Shown here piece after piece: positions 12,641 to 26,600 of a stretch of DNA of 64,000 nucleotides. The first letter of the stretch is position 1. Every line of letters starts with the position of its first letter. The translations under genes and the position numbers were made by a program. The stretch spans positions 186,001 through 250,000 of the forward strand of contig JADWOT020001561.1 in assembly GCA_036345935.2 (NCBI GenBank), in the 5' to 3' direction. The notes under the pieces are model-generated. The model did no database searches. It saw nothing but the letters and a program-made list of their open reading frames with translations, and had not been told where the DNA came from. Source of the DNA: Taenia hydatigena (lineage: Eukaryota; Platyhelminthes; Cestoda; Cyclophyllidea; Taeniidae).

Positions 12641-14195
12641 AATATCCGTCTCCAGATTGGCTAAGAGGGTAAGATTATTGGTGTTCAGGGCGAATGTTAG
12701 CCAAAAGCTTTGCAATTCCACCCAAGTTTTCATTTTTTTACGCTTCAACCGTCAAATGGGGCGGCAACAGTACCCCGGCTTACTCTAGGTGTCGACAATG
12801 AAGACATTCATGCTTAAGCTCTAAAATCTAGAGTATCCTGGATGCATTTGCCCACACAAATAGACACTTTTTTATAACAGTTTTGGGGTCCTTTTATCAA
12901 TTTTCTTGAGGTAGTGAAGAACATATGGAGATGTAGCCAGGATATAAATCGAGCTCAACAAAGATAAATTGCGTATGTAAGCTCTCTATTTTAAAATATG
13001 TTGCAAGGAGAAACATCGCTCTAAAATATCAATCGCTTCCATATGCATTGCACACTTATTGGCGACTGAACAAGTTTTCACTGTATTCGGATAAGCACTT
13101 GGACCGACTCGAATTTCACGTGGAATACTCCTTTGATCTCCTCAACCGTCGTCATTCCACCTTTATGCATTTACCATGATTTCCAATTCTCTATAGTCCA
13201 TGTGAGTGAATGCAAATTGCCACATAGAATACTACAATTTAAATCCTAACTTGAATCCAACATCGGATGAAATCTAATCGAGACAATCGAAATGCCCAGG
13301 TGTGGGTTTATTTGACTTGTCAAACGGATATAGTCACAAATACACCCAAACACGTGTAAATGCTATTTTTCGTTCCATTTCCGTTATTTGCATAAAGACG
13401 GATTAACTTTGGTTGGCTAATTCCTCCAAAATTATGTGAGACGGGTAGTCACGCATTACTTCTATCAAAGTGTTTAACAAATGACTGGACAAATGAGGCA
13501 CGTCGTACTGAATTGCCGTCATTTCTATTTAGACTTTGTACTCAACTCTCAGATTTAATATGATCGTTCTACATTTCTACTCTACTGACCCGATAATGTG
13601 ATTGCAATATTTAGATAGTTACGTTTTTACGGATGAAAAAGAACACCCCAAATACCAACACAAGGTGTAACATCGACTCGTGTGTTTACAACCGTTGTCA
13701 TGGCTCACAGAGAGAGAGGCAAGTGCAGCATCGTGGAGACTCCTAATGTTGCCATGGTGAATGATTCGATGCCTGCGTGTGGAAAGTTTGTTTTCTAGTC
13801 GAACAAATGCCTAATGGTGCGGAATGTCCCTTTTCTGATAGATACTGTAAAGTTGGGTCACTTTCACGCATTCGTGAACCCTAGATTGTGCTTCATTAAA
13901 ACGCATGGCCGTATTAGTGAAGTTAGAGGTGTCTTGAAGGGCCTGACATTAAAATAGCTATGCATCCGCTTCGCCACAAAATGATTTCTAAAGTTACACC
14001 ATTGGGAGGTTTAAGGATGAGCAGCGACATATCCATTCACTTATTTAATAAAACATATCCAATTCATTTCTGGAGCGACGTAGGCAAGAACGCAGAGTCA
14101 ACACTAAGAAACTTTTAAGCAAATAACATTTGTCTCCGTAATCTACAATTATCTTGTCCTTTTCATGACACAATAAACAGGTGGATACAGTTTCT
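12641..14195. other. No gene recognised
   Basis: AT-rich sequence with only short open frames. It should contain the upstream exons of the TOG gene or downstream exons of the helical gene at 14.2-15.1 kb, but I could not place any with confidence. No repeat or RNA gene was seen. Confidence 0.5.
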
Positions 14196-15120
14196 TTAAA
14201 GAAAATTTATTGCATTTTTAGTATCCAGACTTTGAACAAAATTCGTAAGCCTTCGTATTCTACTATCGCCCATATATGCAAAAAAATGTAAAAACGTATT
14301 TTTCATTATCTTACATGGATCAGTTATAGCAGAGTAGAGCATAGCATTGTTACTGAGTCTGTTTACAACTTTACAAATTAATGCATTTAGTTTAATCAGA
14401 ACACTAGCCAACTAACTTACTTAATCAGCAATGTATCAAAGTCTCTTTGAGAAATTCTTCTTGGTTTGGACTCAGTAATTGCGGCAATCAGGTTGGTAAA
14501 CGATTTTAAGCCCAGCAGAAGTAAAGTGAAATCCGAGTCCATCATCAGTAGCTCTGTTATTGCACAAAGTACTGTTATTTGAGGAGTTCGAACCAACAGC
14601 TTTCCATTACTTTCTCCTTTCACCGTAACCACTACTAAAAAATCCCGTAAACACGTCTCCATTCTCTGCGCAACATCTGCAGCAGCATTATGTGCCAATT
14701 TGCCAGCAAGATTTCCACTTGCAAGAGCATTAACTTTCTCGAATAACTCCTCAGAAAGCAGGAAGGAAGAGCTCTCAAAGTCTGCTGAAAAATGGTTCCA
14801 CAAGAGACTTTCATCATCGTCTCTTTGCACCTTAGCTGATCTCATTAAAATTTTATTTTGTCTGTCTTGCAGGTTCTGTAGAGCAATGATCAGCAAAAGA
14901 TTCTCCTTATCGAAACAAAAAACTGCTTCAATGATACATGTAACAAGGGACATATATGTACAATTCCTTTGGCTGGGTTCGCTGAAAGCTCGCTCACGCA
15001 AAATTTTTAAAATGTGATTGAGAATAGCTTTGGAGGGTGCCGGAATTTTCGAACAAAGATTTTGCAAAAGTAGAATTTCTAAATATGTTTTTAAAGCTCC
15101 TGCTCCCTTTTCTTTGTTAT
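14196..15120 (-). CDS. Unidentified helical (ARM/HEAT-like) protein, partial exons
   Basis: A large open exon runs from about 15110 down to about 14422. It contains KTYLEILLLQNLCSKIP near its start and TPQITVLCAITELLMMDSDF near its end, and most of it is predicted helical. It probably ends at ATTAA|GTAAGT. A second exon with NNAMLYSAITDP then continues the frame and ends at GATCCAT|GTAAGA. No start codon or stop is evident, so both ends are missing. I do not recognise the family; an ARM/HEAT-repeat scaffold is a guess. It could be the 5' part of the neighbouring TOG gene or a separate gene. Confidence 0.45.
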
Positions 15121-16497
15121 TAAGGATATAATGGTAACGGATTAAGAATCAGGATTCTTGATTTCATGAAATAGATGGCTGAATTTTTTTCACGCGGTCC
15201 CTGCCGGATGCAACCACTGCTGAAGTTAAATCTCTTGAAGAAATACGAACTAAAAAGTATCAAGCAAAGCCTCAACGTATATAAATATAATTAAATATTT
15301 TAATAAATCTTGTAAGCTTTTACTAGAATTTTGGATGTGAAACTTAAAGGAATATGTGATTTCGAAGTTGGGGTGTAATGAGTAGCGTTACACTTCCCTC
15401 TTTCTTCAATTACATACGGCGTTGCAACATGGTCAAATAAGCGCTATAATTTAAGGTAAGTAAATCGGTTTATTTCTAATTGAAATATAACACATTTGGT
15501 ATCTAGGTAGCAAATACTGCAAGCAAAAGACGGCATAACAAATTTGCGTAAAAACGTCTAAAAAGCTTAAGTAAAATAAAATATCAAAAGCAAGTCATCA
15601 GTATTGAATAACTACCCAAATAATGAACATTCCCACCATAAATATGCCGAGAGCGGGTACAATTAATTGATGAGAGTGTGTTGTTTTCATTTTTAGGTGC
15701 ATAATTTATAACACTACAAAAGTGAGAAAAATATGCATTAACCACAATTATAATATTTGAAGATAAAACGCACAAATATATCAGTGGAACAAGGCACATC
15801 AGGTCTTATCGCGGGTGTGTACGGTGGCAACGTCCTTGGGATTTCCATCAGCATCAAAATCACACATAAATTAAGCATCTTACTTTTTATGAGAGGCTCT
15901 AAGTTACACTTTACTAATCTGCTTACAAACAAGATGAATAGTATTCTGGGGTGGCTATTGCGGTTGCGTTATCCTGACTTTTAAAAGCAAACAAATTTTC
16001 CCGCCAACCATGCTAGTTCATTCGGAAAAAATCTAAAAGGGATGGTCGTCCTAGTTAGAGTTGACATGCAAATCAGGTTGCTTTCTTTGTTACTTTAATG
16101 TGACAACAAACTTTCTTCAGATTTTGGCACATGAACTTCCCGCTTTTTCTTGGAGCGTCTCAGCTAACAATGTGCCTCATTGTATTTGATAGCACCTTTG
16201 CTTTAAAGGCCCTAGCTTTTAGTTTATTAATGCAACGTGCGCTTCGGTTAATGCAGTCGGCCCCCAGCCCTTTTGTATGTTAGAGCAAAATGTCATGCTG
16301 CGATGCCTTAAATTATTGCCATGTTACACCACTTCGTAAGAAGAAATAAACAAAAGTAATGCAGATGACAATATTTAATTAAAGGTTTCCAAACTAATAA
16401 CGTTTCTTAAAGGAGACACTGCTCATCTAAATCAAAGGCCGCAAGTAACTTAATGACCGCCTAGTTAAGGCATGACTAAAAAATGTTCGAATGCAAG
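15121..16497. other. Intergenic, no gene seen
   Basis: AT-rich intergenic DNA between the minus-strand helical exons and the LTR cluster. Open frames are short with no recognisable motif. Confidence 0.5.
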
Positions 16498-16682
16498 TGC
16501 AGCGTCCCGAGGCTCCCTCGAAGGCAAAAGAAGGCAAAATGCTAGGGTAGGATATACATATTCAACGGACAGAGGGAAATAGACTGCTGGCATGGCCCGG
16601 AGGCCAGCTCACGCAGCTAGGACAGTACGGCCATTACTGTCACCTTGACCTAACCGGAAGTTCCAACAAACAATGTACTACA
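16498..16682 (-). mobile_element. LTR-like repeat, copy A
   Basis: This copy starts TGCAGCGTCCCGAGG and ends GTACTACA. It shares with the other copies the blocks AAGGCAAAAGAAGGCA, a TATACATATTCAACGG-like TATA segment and GGCATGGCCCGGAGGCCAGC. The TG...CA ends and short length (185 bp) suggest a solo LTR. Orientation is inferred from the copy at 62553, which has a primer-binding-site-like sequence. No flanking duplication is visible. Confidence 0.7.
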
Positions 16683-16713
16683 ACGAGAGTACAAAGCTAA
16701 GAAAGACCTCGAC

Positions 16714-16879
16714 TGGTAGCGTCTCGAGGATCTCTCGAAGGCAAAAGAAGGCAGAATACTAGGGTAGAGTGTATACATTCAACAGGCATGGCCCGGAGGC
16801 CAGCCTACGCAGATAGAGCGATATGCTCACCTCTGTGATCCTGACTAAAGCCGGTATTCTAAATAAACAAATTGCTGCA
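16714..16879 (-). mobile_element. LTR-like repeat, copy B
   Basis: A second copy, only 31 bp after copy A and in the same orientation. It carries the TAGCGTCTCGAGG start, AAGGCAAAAGAAGGCA and GGCATGGCCCGGAGGCCAGC blocks, and is shorter (166 bp) and more diverged at its ends (TTGCTGCA). No target duplication is visible. Confidence 0.65.
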
Positions 16880-17108
16880 CCACCATTCAGTCTTACGAAT
16901 GTGCACGCGCGTGCGTGCATATCCACGCAGCATTGTAATTTTACAACTATATCAAATATCTGTATGCAGCAACATTGCCAAGGTGGTGATTATTTTTCGG
17001 TGGTAGATGCGGTTTTAAAAGGAATGGGCTGACGAATCAAATAAAAAGTGCCAAAGTTGTGCTGTGAGTCATGGGCTCATGTTATACAAAGAATCTAAAA
17101 AAATATTC

Positions 17109-17294
17109 TGTAGCGTCCCGAGGCTTCCTCGAAAGCAAAAGAAGGCAGAATGCTAAGGTAGAATACATGTATTCACCGGACAGAGGAAAAAAGGCTGCTG
17201 GCATGGCTCAGAGGCCAGCCCACGCAGCTAGGGCAAAATGGCCACCTCTGTGACCTTGACAGAAATCGGCAGCACAAACAGATAAAGTACTACA
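17109..17294 (-). mobile_element. LTR-like repeat, copy C
   Basis: This copy starts TGTAGCGTCCCGAGG and ends AAAGTACTACA, so both ends are near-perfect inverted TGTAG/CTACA termini. It lies 319 bp upstream of the ACSL start codon in the same orientation as copies A and B. The 5-bp flanks do not match each other. Confidence 0.7.
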
Positions 17295-17613
17295 GATTTA
17301 GTGCTATAAATCTTTTTTAAGACGGAAAATTATACAAACAAGCAACTTATGAAATCTAATAAGGGGGTAGGCAAATCGTTAGTGAAATTTTTTAACTTGC
17401 TCTCTTTTTGCATTTTAGATTCTTTAGTTCCAGTGCAACATATTGAAATAAAAGGTAGCATTCAGTCGCCCTAAATCGTTTACAATACCAGTTCTAACGC
17501 TGTGAATAGGTGTTTATCACTGACCTTGTGTTTGATTGAGCCACTCTGCCAAGAGGCTTTTTGAGAATTTGCAGTCTGCGTTTTGCTGGTTTTGGTTTTG
17601 TCGGTGTCCGGCG

Positions 17614-20600
17614 ATGTCGTGGGTGTCTGACATCTACGTCACTGTGGCGATGATATTCATCAAGCTCATGGTGTACGCATATGAATACCTGACACTACCA
17701 ATCTATTACATGTTCAGCAAAACTGAATATTTCATGCCTTTTCCCGAAGACGAGCAGACCTACTTTAAAAAGTTTGCTGCTGAAGAGTCGCGTACTCTAA
17801 GCCTGCCAGTAGTTCAGGGTGATCCCGGTTCACCTTGGCGTGCTGTTGAGTACATTGACAATCTGGCCACTGTTGCGCTTCCCGGATGTTCTACTCTTGC
17901 TGATCTTTGGCTTCGTACAATCAAGCTGTGGCCAAATAAGCCTGCCCTTGGTACTAGAGAAATCTTGCAAACGGATTATGAGGTGGCTAGTTCGTCTGCT
18001 TTCTTTGTAGACTCAAATTCCAAGATCATGGTTGCATGATGGATACTTTTGCCTTCTAAGGTCCTCCCGAATGGCAAGAAAATGGTAAAACTTACCATGG
18101 GTGAGTATATTTGGGAGACATATGTGGAGGCAGAGAGTCGAGTTTCGGCTCTTGCGGCGGGTTTGCGGAATCTCTTGGGCCCTCTCGATGACAACAGGAA
18201 TAATGGTGAAGATTTCCCCACTCCACTGGTCCTCTTCTCTGAAACACGTGCTGAGTGGCTCTACGCTGCGGAAGCGTGCTGGCGTCTTAATAGGCCGGTC
18301 GCTACCCTTTATGCCAGTCTTGGTGACGATGCAATTGTCCACGGACTTAAGCAAACCGAGGTGAGACTGATGTATTCCCTCTTTTTTTGCCCGTGCTTTG
18401 GCAGATCCGCCCTCGGAGGGTTTATTAAGCTCATTAATAATTGGATTTCTTCGTTACTAACTGAGTTAATAATCGTGGTTAATTAATTATCAAACCTGAA
18501 TTCGATTTGTGGATTGATGAATTTCTAATATGTATTTTACGCCCGTGTTGTTTTTGGTTTTCATCGCTTCCCATTGTTTTTTAATTTGTCTTCGGAATTA
18601 TTCATATTATTCGTTTTATCTTGAGTGTTAAATGGCTTCCGACTGATTATGGAACCCAAACATGGTATTTGCGAACAAATTTAATTACGTTATTTCATAT
18701 TGTACACTGGGTTTCTATTATTTGTTTTAGGTGAGTCATTTTCATTGACGCTCGATTTTTTTTGTCGGAGGTACCACTTTGCTAAACAAATTCCACTAAA
18801 ACAGTTTAAGGCCATTGCCCTGAAGCAGAGCCGCCTTTAAAGTACAGCTTGGCAATTGTAATTTTCTGATGCGTAGAATTCAATGCATGATTTGTCAGCG
18901 ATCCACTTTTATTTGCATACTGTCGGTGTCAAAATTGAAGAATGCTGCAAACGGTTTGTAGACAGAAAGGAGAGCCGAGAGTCGCTCTGGTATTAAAAGT
19001 GTTAATAAGTAGCAATTTGCATACGGTATGTTTAAGGGTTAGCAACTCTAATGTGGGAGAGTGTTACTATATTTAATTTTATGGGGAGGATGGTTGCGAT
19101 GCGGTTAATTTATGGGTTTTTGTTTCTGCTTCTAGATGTAAGACAACCTTTTATGAGTTGAGTTTATTTTTACCTTTTCAAACAATGCGACGTGCGCACT
19201 TGATCAAAATTGAGAACAAAGGATTCAGTAACTTGAGTTCAAGTAAATGCTTTCTCAACTATTCAGAATTGTTGCGCATTTAGTAGGCCCGACCTCTGTC
19301 AGCAGCTTAATTATTGTCGTTTGTGCGGGCGTCTTATGGGGAGGTAGGGCATGTCGCGATTCCTTAATCTCAGGATTTATCCTTACTGTATTGCCATTAT
19401 TGGTCATAAGAGTATCCTCTCGCATAAGCCAGCTGACGTGGTGCTATGAAGATTTGGTAGCTTTAATGGCTAACGAAACTGCAGAATGCTTCCATTTGCC
19501 GAACCTTCCCACTGTGAACACGAGGCATTCGAAATCAGGGTAACAAACAAGAATCTGAGTGTAATCAGGGGGAATGTCTGTTGCCCGGAGATTTAGATCT
19601 TGGTTGAAGCAGATCTGAATCCCTGTTTAATACTAACAACATTTATCATTCTTTCACTCTAGGCCTTCGTGGTCTTCACCAGCGACGAGCTGCTCTCCAA
19701 GGTGGTGAACTTGTTGCCACGCTGTCCTCTCGTGAAGTACGTCATCTTCTTCTCCAATGGAGTTATCCAAAAGCACAGCGGCAAGGCTGTTGAGGACCTG
19801 GGGCGATTTAATGAAACAGCGCGTCTCTCCGTTGAGGCAGCCCGAAAAGCCCTACCTGAAAGCGTCAGGCTCTACGACATTCTCGAGCTGGAGGAGCAAG
19901 GTAGGATCATCATTCGTGAGGAACTTGCCACTGACGCAGGACCCTTGATCAACTGGCAGCCACCGATTGAGGAGCGCCCCAAACCCAACGATTTAGCCGT
20001 CATTATGTACACCAGCGGATCCACTGGTATGTCCTCAACATCGATGGCGCTTTTCTCGCGCTTCATGTGTGATTGGCAGTTCTCTTTGATGGTTGTTTCC
20101 AGTGGAGAATGCGCTCCTGCCTTTGTCTTGAGGTGGTGTTACTCTAATGTCGAGTAGGTTTATGGGAACTTATCGCCTTTGTGAGGTTATGTGGCGCTAC
20201 TCTGTTTTTGGCCTTTCGTCGTGCATATACAGTGTTGATGACAGTTCTTGCCAGGTCTAAAATATCAATTAATGAAGCGTTTGTATTATTCATTAATTAT
20301 TTGTTGACCTATATTTCTAACAATGAAGCAGGAAATCCTGGTATGTAATGACGTGTTAAAAGAGAGCATACGAAAGGCCACATTCGAATTATCGGCAATG
20401 GCATTTAACCTCAACTAAATGGGTGTGTTAAAAAGCTGGTGATAGTGACTCCCGTCCTGTGAATAGACTAATGCGTTAAGAGACAATCGTTTTAAAACTT
20501 CTTTTGAGGAATCATGCAAACGCAGTCTTATCGCTTTTTGATAGAATGGACATTGAAGCGGTAGAATTGGATATTTCATGCCTGGATGTCGTACTGCTTA

Positions 20601-23600
20601 ATGTGTAAACATCGCTTTGCAAAGGTGATCGCTGGACTAGATTATGATAATGGGACTTGTGTGTAGTTGCTGGGTTGAATTTGTGCATGCGTACCGTAAG
20701 GGTGATTGATAGCTGTTATTGATGCTATTTGGGTTGTTTCCATGCAAGGAAATTTGATAAAATTGGTTCATTCTTGCTCAGTCCGGCTTGTGCTTCGTGG
20801 GCTTTCAAGGTAATCTCCAGAAATTCATCCTTTGTAAAAGCCTTTTTAAGTTTGTGGGATTTCGTTTGGTGGCCTGATATCGCTTTATTTGATAATTCAT
20901 TCTTGAATCGTGTCAATACTTTACCTCAGGGCAAGCATTAATTGTGTAGGTCAAGGGAAGTTCTTTGATCCGTTTCTAGTGTAACCCCAAACTCAGTTTA
21001 TCTTAACGCAAGCGAATTGTCTGTGTTGCCCTTGGCTAGCAAAATACCGGGATCCATTTACTCCAAAAGCGTGGGAGGATAAATATGGGTAATATTATGC
21101 CAATGGTCATCCCAGCTTCAAAAGTAACGCCTTTCAGGCGAATGCTATCGTTTTTAATACCACATGGTAGGTGGGAACGAGGATTGCTTTTACCAGAACT
21201 TTATATACGGTGTTTGTAGGGACTCCAAAAGGAGTAGAAATGGTGCATGACAACATTATCTGCGCCATTGCGGGCCTCTTCCGTCGTATGCCGAAGCTGA
21301 ACCCCGAGTCGGACATCTATATAGGATATCTTCCGTTGGCTCACGTGCTGGAACTCACCTGTGAACTGTGCACCCTTATTATGAGCATTCCCATAGGCTT
21401 TTCCAATCCCCAGACCCTCACGGACACCTCTACGCGCATCAAGAAGGGCGCTTGCCAGGGTGACATCAACGTGCTCAAACCCACCCTCTTTGCCACCGTG
21501 CCTGTCGTTTTGGATCGCATTGCAAAGGCGGTGTGGGAGAAGGTCAAGGAAGGAGGCCCTCTTTTGGAAGCTGTAAGTTCAACGCGCTTGATTTTTATGT
21601 CTCCTGAGCTCTTAATTAATACTTTTAGCGTACGTCTGGCCGAAGCCTTGTTATGCGTTCAAATGGCTAGATGGGCCACTAAAATTCCGCTGCTAGAGTC
21701 ATGCGTGAGATCCAATCTTGCAACCAGGCACCAATGGGCCTGAAGAGCTGACGCATTTAAGTTACCATTAAACATATTGCTCTGGTCCGCTTTCGTAGAC
21801 CCGCGTTCCGATGTAGTGACTCCCACCAACCTCTTTTTGAGAGGCTCAATGCTGCGAAGGCTGAGTCATCGAGTGCAAATGGTTTAGTGGGCGAATTGGT
21901 TTCTTATAATTTTTTAATTGAGATTCTGATACTTTACCCTCTCCTCTATGCCATTTGTTATTGGATTTAATAATACAACAAGTGTCTTTACGTTGCATCA
22001 GCAGAAAGTAGACTTCTTGGAGGTATTTTCAATGCTCCTAACACCTTGCAAGTTTATTGCCAACGAGAAAAAAATAATGCTAGGTCTCCACTTCTGCAAG
22101 CAGTCCTCCTTATTCAACTCATGAGGTCCATCTACCTCGGCATCAAGCCCGGAATTCGAGAAGTCATCGCTATCATTAGTTTCTTCATGTTAAATTTAGC
22201 CTTATAATTTAAAATAGACTGTTGTAACGGAAAGAACCCTCCCATATCTTCACTGCCCTCTTCATCTAATCTCTCAAGAGTTGCTTCAAAACTTATTAAA
22301 AAGGGAACTATCACTAAGCAATGTTGTTGATTAGGATAGTGGCGATCTACTTTGAAAATAAGTGAATTATATGAACATGAAGTCAAGTGGAAGCGTCAGA
22401 TGCCTGTTAGTCTCCAAGCTTGGCAAAATTACCAAAATTAGATAAGGACATGGCATGTTCTTTTGAAAAAGCTGCCAGCAATTATTATTAATGATGGGCG
22501 TGGTAGCCATATTTGTAAGTTCCTTTCAAAATTGGATGCACTTTGCTTCTAGTACCAGTCAACATGAGGTGGAGGTGGAGATGGAGCATGGTTGTCCTTC
22601 ATTTGCTTTCCTGTGCATTACACTGGTCTCAAAAGTGATTGCGCTTTGTCACAGCGAGGTGAAAAATCTAGCCCAGAACTACTAGTGGGCAATGAAATGG
22701 CACTATTTAGTTGAAGCGGGTGGAAGCCCGTGGAAGTTAAGGATACAGCTTCCAACTAGCGACGACCTGGTCTGCTCTAACCCTGTGCTGATGTTGTTGC
22801 GTAGCTCAGGAAACCACCCAGATCACGCCTTTCACACTTTCCCCAATTAACCTGTAGGTATGGTAGAATTTAAGGGAACTTCTTTTAAAAGCAAATGCTT
22901 TTCCCCTTTTCAAACTTTTTATGAAATCAACTATCATTAACCTGATGTCGGATGATTTCCTGTGGATGTGATTCTTGAAGTGTTGTAACACTCGGGTTTG
23001 GACAATCCTGTCGACTTCGGATGCTCCATTTTGTGTTTTTGGTGCAGATTTTCCACTTCGCCTACGACTACAAGTGCCGACGTTTGCATACGGGCTTCCC
23101 GAGTTTCTTGGTGAACCTCCTCATCTTCCGTAAGGTGCGCGCTCTCGTCGGCGGTCGTCTGCGTTTACTCGTTTCTGGTGGTGCTCCACTCTCTGAGGAA
23201 TCGCATCTCTTCACTAACGTCTGTTTTGCTCCCATTATGCAGGGGTGAGTGCTGGTCGCAGTTAACGTGCTTCATCCTGTTCCTCCTCTCATTACTTCAT
23301 CAACTTCGTATCCTCATTCACCTTATTGCATAAATTGAAATGTCTCCTTAAATGTTTGGCAAAGCAAAAAAAACAAGTTTTCATCCTTAGGTCTAATGAA
23401 TGGAAAACCAGCTCACGACAATGATGGCAAGCACGGATGATCTGTCATTCACTTTAATTTTTAAATACTTAATGTCCTTTCTCAATCTTTGGTTGAAGTG
23501 GAGGACAATGCGAAAGTTGGCAACCGATGAGGAGGCGTTTTCACTTCTCTCCTACGTTCACCCAACTCATGTCGTTTGTTGCCTCAGATAACATGGATCA

Positions 23601-26600
23601 TTGCATTGAGTTATTTATTGAAGGATTTATTAAATAATTACAAATTTTCTCCTGCCTCAAAGGCTTTTGAATCCGTGCTAACCACGCAAATTAAGGGGTT
23701 CCGTAAACACTCCTCAAGGCCTTGTGGCGGTTTTGATTTTCTTATTTCTGGGGCAAGTGTGATGTGTCTCGTCTTGCCTACCCCGTCTATTCTCATATTT
23801 TGAGTGCCTGCATAAACACGTACCATAATTGCTGTTCTAGTGGAATTATTTCCACCCCGCTATTTCAGGGAAGGATCAGTTTGCTAATCTGTTTCCCCAA
23901 TCCAAGTCAAGTTCATAGCGGTGTACTTTAGCCGATGTGCATAGGCTGTTTTCTGCGTTTTTACTCCATGCCTGAGGCGAATGCACTGCCCTGCATGAAT
24001 CTCTCCTACTAATTTGGCATTTTTTAATAAACTATTCAACTGATGGAGAAAATCGTGTTGTTCCATTCGTAAGCTCTTTCTGAGAAGGTAGTCTTTCTTT
24101 AGTTCCACTGCCTCCGTGCTATGAAGCGCTCGCCGACCGGTACATATATTATGCTTTGATTCTAGAATTCTGATTTATGAACTTCTTTGTTTTTCTTATG
24201 CAACCACTGATTTTTAATGAACAATTTCCTCCTCTGGCACACCTAACCGCATGCATTTGGTGCGTGCTCACGTATCCCATCAACCACCCCACCCTAGGGT
24301 AACGTCGGAATTTCCAAAAGCTGTAATAATTTTGGTGTCATTTGATTAGCTGTCTTAAATCGTCTGCTCTCACAATTCCCTGTCAAAGTCAGCAACTGGA
24401 GGTCGCAATAAATGCCAATCTTATTACCTATGCCAAAGAACTTGTGGTCGAAGATATGTTGCCAGTGTCGTTTCGTTTCCTCTGGTCAGTTTAGCCCAGT
24501 GTTTCTTCTTACAAGGAACTCACAGTTTCTAAAACAACGGTAATTGGGTAGTTGATCGAGGTAAGGAGTCAGTACCATTAGCCTAGGTCGTTATTGTGAA
24601 AATAAAAGTTGGATTCTATTCAAGAAGGATAAGTTTGGCTTGGGATAGTGGTGATTTGCTTGTTCCACTTTCGTTTCTTTTCGCGAGTAAACACCGCTTA
24701 ATCTGTTCACTAAGGCGGTTTGTAATCCGAAACTCCCCTAAAAGGGCCTAGAATTAAATAGGGGAGTGGTAAACGTAATTTAGCACTGATGTTGCCTTTG
24801 CCAGCTATGGTCTGACGGAGACGTGCGCAGCTGCGACCCTAATGGAGTGCGGCGACCTGCGAGGGCATCACGTGGGCGCGCCCATTCCGAGCGTTCAAAT
24901 CCGACTGCGTGCCTGGAAAGAAGGAGGCTACTCACCCTACGACAAGCCCTTCCCCCGTGGCGAGATCCTCATCGCCGGTGGTAGCGTCACCCGGGGTTAC
25001 TACAAGAACCCTGAAGCCACTGCTGATGCCTTCTTCACCGACAAAAATGGTCTCCGCTGGTTCTGTACTGGTAGGTCCTATTTTTGGGTGCACTACTTCT
25101 ACGAAGTAGACACTATGAAGGTGTCTGGGTTTGTGCATTTGTGCTGCAAACGCTGTTGGTGGGAGAAGTAGATATTAGCAATTGGTCTTATCTGAAGTTG
25201 TTATGTAAGCCCTATCCAGTGAATCAGTGGCTCTTGCAATCTACTTCAATAATTATCGCTGTGTGCTGTACAGCACAGAAAATACGCTTTTTCCATCTTT
25301 TTTTTCTGATAAAAATGAATTTCCCTTTTATGAATTTGAGGTAAAGCTGGAAATAGGATCATGGGGAATGAAAAGTCGCACATAACAATAACTTGTGTAA
25401 ATGAAGCAGCACTATTTGATATTATTATTATTATTATTGGTAAGCTGAAAGGTATTAGACATTCCTATGCGTTTATCCACGCCGGTAGTAAATAGGATGT
25501 CCACTCCGACTCCATTTGAACTTATTTGTAAACGCTATCACATGGGCTGTACTACTCTGCAACGGGTAGGTGACTCTATAGAAGTTGTGCTTTATTTTGA
25601 GGTGGATATACTTGAAATGGTATAGTAAATTCAAACCTTCCTCAAATACGAAGCGTGCAGGGTTCTGTGCGATCTATTTGATTCCTTTCATTATCACTAA
25701 GTCTAACCTGGTACCTCTTCTGGCATTATGAGTTTTCGTGGCATTCTGTGGGTGCCTGAGTTACCCCTGTGGGATGTGCTATGGCAGGAGTCTAGAGATA
25801 AGCTAAAAGAATCATTTGAGCTCTGCATACTTTCAAGGAGACGTGAAAATGCTGCACCATAATACCTATGTCAGCGTTTACTGTCCCTGAGGATTTCGTT
25901 ATGGCACTAGGGTTCTCTTGTTAGTTGTTTATTGGTGTTTCCCAGCATCAGGATGTGAAACGGTATGTTACGCTTTCTAGGTGACATTGGGATGATCCAC
26001 CAGGACGGCAGTTTCTCCATCATTGATCGCAAGAAGGACCTGGTGAAGCTTCAGGGAGGGGAGTACGTGTCATTGGTGAAGGTGGAGCTGGCGTTAGGCC
26101 AGTCCATGTACGTGGAAAACGTCTGTGTGTATGCAGACCCACGGGAGAACTACACAATCTGCTTCATTTATCCGAAACTCACTCAGGTGCGCAAATTGGG
26201 CGACGAGTTGGGCCTCCTTGAAGCGGCTGCCGACGCTGCGAATGCCAGTCTTCCGTTGGACAAGTTGGATGAACCGACATCCCGATCGCTAGCTGAACAC
26301 ACCTTCCTTTGCCGTCACCCTCAGGTACTTAAAGTCCTCTTTTTTTAACATTATTTTGCTTTGAAGGGGTTTCTGAACCCATCCTCTGCGCTAGAATTGT
26401 CTAAACGGAGATGTGGATGGTTCCAGCAAGCACCCTTCCGCTATAATGAAATCGTATTAGCGATATCAAACCTCTAAACAAGGTACATGTAACAGTTTCT
26501 GGGATTCGATATACTTTCCGTCCCCTTCAATCACTAATCTACATCCGCCACGACAAATGGTTTTGAAACGAATGGTAGAAGCAGCGGTGGGCATGCATTC

